In this document: positions 21,276 to 23,752 of the stretch, piece by piece
How positions within the stretch are numbered: the stretch's first letter is position 1
Layout: every line of letters starts with the position of its first letter
From: JBAZOY01 sp041648505
GTDB lineage: Bacteria > Desulfobacterota > Syntrophia > Syntrophales > CG2-30-49-12
NCBI GenBank assembly: GCA_041648505.1
Contig: JBAZOY010000035.1
Location: forward strand, 1 to 23,752
Length of the DNA: 23,752 bases
Direction: 5' to 3'
Program-made: the position numbers and the translations under genes
The notes under the pieces: model-generated
What the model was told of the DNA's origin: nothing
Databases searched by the model: none
What the model saw: only the letters and a program-made list of their open reading frames with translations

Positions 21276-22181
21276 ATGAGTAACGAGAAATGTGACCAAG
21301 ATTCTACCTGCAAATCCGGCGATCAAGAAGGTAAGTGTTCTCAGAAGGAAAAAGAAGATCAGTCCGAACACTTAATTAGGAAAACGATGGGGGAAATAAA
21401 AAATAAATTTATGGTTCTGAGCGGCAAGGGGGGAGTGGGTAAAAGCTCAGTGGCTGTCAATTTAGCGGTGACCCTTGCTAGCGAAGGCTTTAGTGTGGGG
21501 ATTATAGATGCGGATATTCATGGGCCGGATATCCCTAAAATGATGGGTGTGGAAGGAAAAAGTCTGGTGGGGCGTGGAGACGCTCTTCTTCCCATAGAAG
21601 CTAAAAATGGAATTAAGTTGATTTCTGCCGCCTTCCTCCTCCGAAGTAAGGACGATGCCGTTATATGGCGAGGACCATTGAAGCACAGCCTTCTTAAACA
21701 GTTTTTGGGAGATGTCCTCTGGGGTCCATTGGATTATCTCATAATTGATCTGCCTCCGGGGACTGGTGATGAAGCCCTTAGTACCGCCCACCTCATAAAG
21801 GATGTGGATGGTGCTGTTATTGTTACTACCCCTCAGGATGTTGCCCTCCTGGATGCACGAAAAAGCATTACCTTCTGTCGCCAGATAAAGATTCCTCTCA
21901 TCGGGGTGGTAGAGAACATGGGCGGGTTTATTTGCCCTCACTGTAAGCAGAGTCTTGATATATTCAAGGTGGGTGGGGGCGAGAAAGCTGCTCAGGAAAT
22001 GGGGGTTCCATTTTTAGGGAGGATTCCTCTTGATCCGGAAATGGTGAACAGTTCTGATAGCGGACTTCCTTTTGTAGCTAATCATCCTGATTCAGAAACA
22101 ACTGAAGTATTCTGCCGGATTGCAAAGGAGTGGAGGAGGCTTCTGGAAGGTAATAATAAGAAAAAAGCTAAGGTTGGTTAA
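21276..22181 (+). CDS. Mrp/NBP35-family P-loop ATPase
   Basis: This 301-residue cytoplasmic protein is an iron-sulfur carrier or scaffold ATPase of the Mrp/ApbC/NBP35 group. The deviant Walker A motif GKGGVGKS is at 50-57, IIDADIHGPDIPKMMG follows, then the switch DLPPGTGDE and the cluster-binding C220-x2-C223 (CPHC), through which dimers hold a 4Fe-4S cluster. An N-terminal extension has three more cysteines (C6, C12, C21) in a spacing unlike the NBP35 ferredoxin motif but common among anaerobic Mrp proteins. AAGGAGAG lies upstream of the ATG. Its neighbours are three NifX-like proteins, so it probably loads or moves clusters for them. Confidence 0.93.
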   Translation: MSNEKCDQDSTCKSGDQEGKCSQKEKEDQSEHLIRKTMGEIKNKFMVLSGKGGVGKSSVAVNLAVTLASEGFSVGIIDADIHGPDIPKMMGVEGKSLVGRGDALLPIEAKNGIKLISAAFLLRSKDDAVIWRGPLKHSLLKQFLGDVLWGPLDYLIIDLPPGTGDEALSTAHLIKDVDGAVIVTTPQDVALLDARKSITFCRQIKIPLIGVVENMGGFICPHCKQSLDIFKVGGGEKAAQEMGVPFLGRIPLDPEMVNSSDSGLPFVANHPDSETTEVFCRIAKEWRRLLEGNNKKKAKVG

Positions 22182-22214
22182 GCTCAACCATGCAAGTCAG
22201 AAAAGGAGGCAACA

Positions 22215-22586
22215 ATGAAAAGAATATGCTTTGCCTGTGAAAACAATGGTGGTCTTAAAAGTCGGATGAGTATGCATTTGGGCCGCTGTCCTTATTATAC
22301 CATGGTAGATGTGGAAGGAAGAGATATCCAAGGTGTTGAAGTCGTGGAAAATCCTTATTTCAATGACCATACTCCCGGGGTTGTTCCTCATTTCATTAAT
22401 AGTCATAAGGCCAATGTGATGATAGCAGGGGGGATGGGGCCTCGGGCGATTGAAATTTTCCAGAGTCTGGGAATTGAAGTGGCTACCGGTGTTGGTGGGC
22501 AGGTGGAAAATATTCTCGATGCTTATTTTGAGGGAAAGGTTCAAGGCACTTCAGCCTGTCCCCATGACCATGCTCAACATGAATGA
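22215..22586 (+). CDS. Second NifX/NifB-type domain protein
   Basis: The 123-residue member of the NifX/NifB C-terminal family begins KRICFACENNGGLKSRMS and has the conserved HLGRCPYYTMVD segment, the GGMGPRAIEIFQSLGIEV turn and a final cysteine/histidine-rich tail (CPHDHAQHE) suited to metal binding. Five cysteines or histidines at the C-terminus and the internal GRCPYY are candidate ligands. GGAGG precedes the ATG. It lies 33 bp after the Mrp gene. It is more divergent from the 20850 protein than from the 23061 protein, judging by the shared GRCxYxT segment. Confidence 0.85.
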   Translation: MKRICFACENNGGLKSRMSMHLGRCPYYTMVDVEGRDIQGVEVVENPYFNDHTPGVVPHFINSHKANVMIAGGMGPRAIEIFQSLGIEVATGVGGQVENILDAYFEGKVQGTSACPHDHAQHE

Positions 22587-22651
22587 ACATGGTGGGGATA
22601 AAAGAGTCAGGATATTTTAAGACAGATTCTTGAGAAAAGGAGGTGAGAATT

Positions 22652-22999
22652 ATGACTTATGGAAGAGGTTTTGGCAGAGGCTTTGGGTTCAGAGGTAATT
22701 CTCCTCCCTGGCCTTATATCGGTTTGGGAAGAGGTGGGCTTCCCCGCTGCTGGGCTTATTTGTCCTATCCTCCATATGAAGGAACCCAGTATAGTGAAGC
22801 CTATCCGTCTGGAACGGAATATTCTTATCCTGCGGGGTTTAGAGCTCCTGGAATATCACCTTCCGGTCCCGCTATGCCGCCGGATCAGGAATTAGACTTT
22901 TTAAAAGGCCAGTCGGAGAGGTTGAGACAACAACTGGAACAGATCGATGCCAGGGTCGAGAAACTAAGAAGTATGCAGTCCAATAACCCCGATAAATAA
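22652..22999 (+). CDS. DUF5320-type Gly/Arg-rich protein with coiled-coil tail
   Basis: The product has about 115 residues. It opens with the RG-rich low-complexity run GRGFGRGFGFRG, followed by an aromatic/proline-rich middle (Tyr, Pro, Ser), and ends with a predicted coiled coil (DQELDFLKGQSERLRQQLEQ then IDARVEKLRSMQ). This order is typical of DUF5320 proteins found beside NifX/Mrp genes in anaerobes. No catalytic motif is visible; a scaffold role for the neighbouring cluster carriers is a guess. I start at ATG 22652, which has AAAAGGAGGTGAG ahead of it, rather than at the GTG nine bases earlier. Confidence 0.75.
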   Translation: MTYGRGFGRGFGFRGNSPPWPYIGLGRGGLPRCWAYLSYPPYEGTQYSEAYPSGTEYSYPAGFRAPGISPSGPAMPPDQELDFLKGQSERLRQQLEQIDARVEKLRSMQSNNPDK

Positions 23000-23060
23000 A
23001 CTTAGAGAATTATGATTACTTTGGGGCAGGGCTGTAATAGAGGCAAAGGAGGTGGTTTTT

Positions 23061-23513
23061 ATGAAGATTTGTGTTTCAGCTTCAGCACCCGGTCTGGATG
23101 CTCAAGTAGACCCGCGTTTTGGAAGATGTCAGTATTTTACCATTGTTGACACCGATACTATGGAATTTGAGTCGGTCGAAAATTCCAATGCCGCTACTAT
23201 GGGGGGGGCAGGAATACAGGCAGCTCAGTTTGTAGCCAACAGGGGAGTTGAAACGGTGCTTACTGGCAATGTAGGTCCTAATGCCTATAATACTCTCCAG
23301 GCAGCCGGAGTGAAAATAATAGGCGGTGTGAGCGGGGCGGTGAAAAAAGTAGTGGAGGCATATAAGAGTGGAAAGATAACGGCGCCACCTCTCTCAGGAC
23401 CGAGCGTAGGATCCCATTTCGGCACGGAGAACTCAGCACAATTTCCAGGTCAAGGCATGAGTGGTGGCAGAGGAATGGGGCGCGGTGGGGGTGGTGGGAA
23501 GAAGAATGGATAG
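23061..23513 (+). CDS. Third NifX/NifB-type domain protein with Gly/Arg tail
   Basis: About 150 residues with the full NifX-like fold: KICVSASAPGLDAQVDPRFG, GRCQYFTIVD, GVETVLTGNVGPNAYNTL and GVKIIGGVSGAVKKVVEAY. After residue 120 the tail becomes Gly/Arg-rich (GQGMSGGRGMGRGGGGG), echoing the DUF5320 proteins on both sides. GGAGGTGG lies ahead of ATG 23061, which I prefer to the in-frame start nine bases earlier. It is likely part of the same transcript as the Mrp gene. Cluster binding would rest on C13-type positions and the single GRCQ cysteine, so binding strength is unclear. Confidence 0.88.
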   Translation: MKICVSASAPGLDAQVDPRFGRCQYFTIVDTDTMEFESVENSNAATMGGAGIQAAQFVANRGVETVLTGNVGPNAYNTLQAAGVKIIGGVSGAVKKVVEAYKSGKITAPPLSGPSVGSHFGTENSAQFPGQGMSGGRGMGRGGGGGKKNG

Positions 23514-23581
23514 GGAATGATTATCCCTATTGGAAAATACTCGGGAGGTTTTCTTAAAGGAACAAGAAAGGAGATGATTGT

Positions 23582-23752
23582 ATGCCTAGAGGAGATGGAA
23601 CCGGCCCTATGGGAGGAGGACAGTCGGGAGCGGGAAGAGGCACAGGGACAGGAAGAGGAATGGGAGCGGGTAGAGGCGGGGGTAGAGGGGCAGGCCCTGG
23701 AGGTGAGTGTGTCTGTCCCGCCTGTGGTACTACTGCCCAGCATCAGGCAGGT
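23582..23752 (+). CDS. DUF5320-type protein, N-terminal part (runs off window)
   Basis: The visible 57 codons open MPRGDGTGPMGGG, the standard start of DUF5320-type proteins, and continue as an almost pure Gly/Arg/Ala stretch to GAGPGGE. Then CVCPACGTTAQHQAG appears, a CxCxxC zinc- or cluster-type motif. The ribosome site AAGGAGATG is good. The 3' end is beyond the window, so length and the rest of the fold are unknown. It extends the sigma-54 operon begun at 20850. Confidence 0.8.
   Translation, partial: MPRGDGTGPMGGGQSGAGRGTGTGRGMGAGRGGGRGAGPGGECVCPACGTTAQHQAG

Noticed and set aside
20850..23752. Interpretation of the NifX-like genes as a nitrogen-fixation cluster
   Set aside because: No nifHDKENB or nitrogenase-related structural gene is present in the window, and NifX-like plus Mrp plus DUF5320 clusters occur in non-diazotrophic anaerobes.

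Overview
The window looks like chromosome of an anaerobic, Desulfobacterota- or Nitrospirota-like bacterium. This is inferred from gene content only: a NifX/Mrp/DUF5320 cluster, a two-cluster ferredoxin, traces of a BadF/BadG-type activator and of a hydantoinase/oxoprolinase, and heavy use of sigma-54 regulators. No rRNA, tRNA or CRISPR array was seen.

Layout. (1) 1-1389: an ISNCY-type insertion sequence with an intact transposase. (2) 1483-3154, minus strand: a two-gene unit, an ST7-like TPR protein followed by a ThiF/MoeB-type E1 enzyme. (3) 3.2-7.1 kb: a gene graveyard. It holds a frameshifted metallo-beta-lactamase-fold gene, a flavin-reductase stub cut off next to a small inverted-repeat element, and a BadG-like N-terminus joined out of frame to a hydantoinase-B C-terminus. 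Within it an intact ferredoxin/FAD-oxidoreductase pair survives. A very AT-rich gene-free stretch with palindromes and DnaA-box-like sites follows. (4) 7101-8181: a decayed IS3-family element. (5) 8.3-16.3 kb, plus strand: a signalling island. An NtrC-type response regulator has its own strong sigma-70-like promoter. Behind it a textbook-spaced sigma-54 promoter precedes seven tightly packed genes: universal stress protein, cytidylate-kinase-like/BON protein, receiver-only regulator, membrane histidine kinase, a second and larger kinase-like/BON/membrane protein, a TauE/SafE-type exporter, and a second receiver-only regulator. (6) 16.7-19.2 kb: a glycogen phosphorylase gene that is more GC-rich than its surroundings, bracketed by a 35-bp direct repeat. 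(7) 19.3-23.75 kb: a PAS-containing sigma-54 activator, then a sigma-54 promoter and an operon of three NifX/NifB-like proteins, an Mrp/NBP35 ATPase and two Gly/Arg-rich DUF5320-type proteins. The last of these runs off the window.

How it fits together. Both halves of the right-hand 15 kb share one design: a Fis-type enhancer-binding protein next to a sigma-54 promoter with TGCAAC/GTTGCA half-sites upstream. The most unusual part is the 9.9-16.3 kb island. It carries two kinase-like proteins whose nucleotide-binding loops look destroyed, each fused to a BON-like domain, and each encoded near one of two receiver proteins that are about 65% identical. This looks like a duplicated signalling module around a membrane transporter. 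I do not know a described system with this composition. Its function is not deducible from sequence alone; envelope or anion (sulfur oxyanion) stress sensing is a guess.
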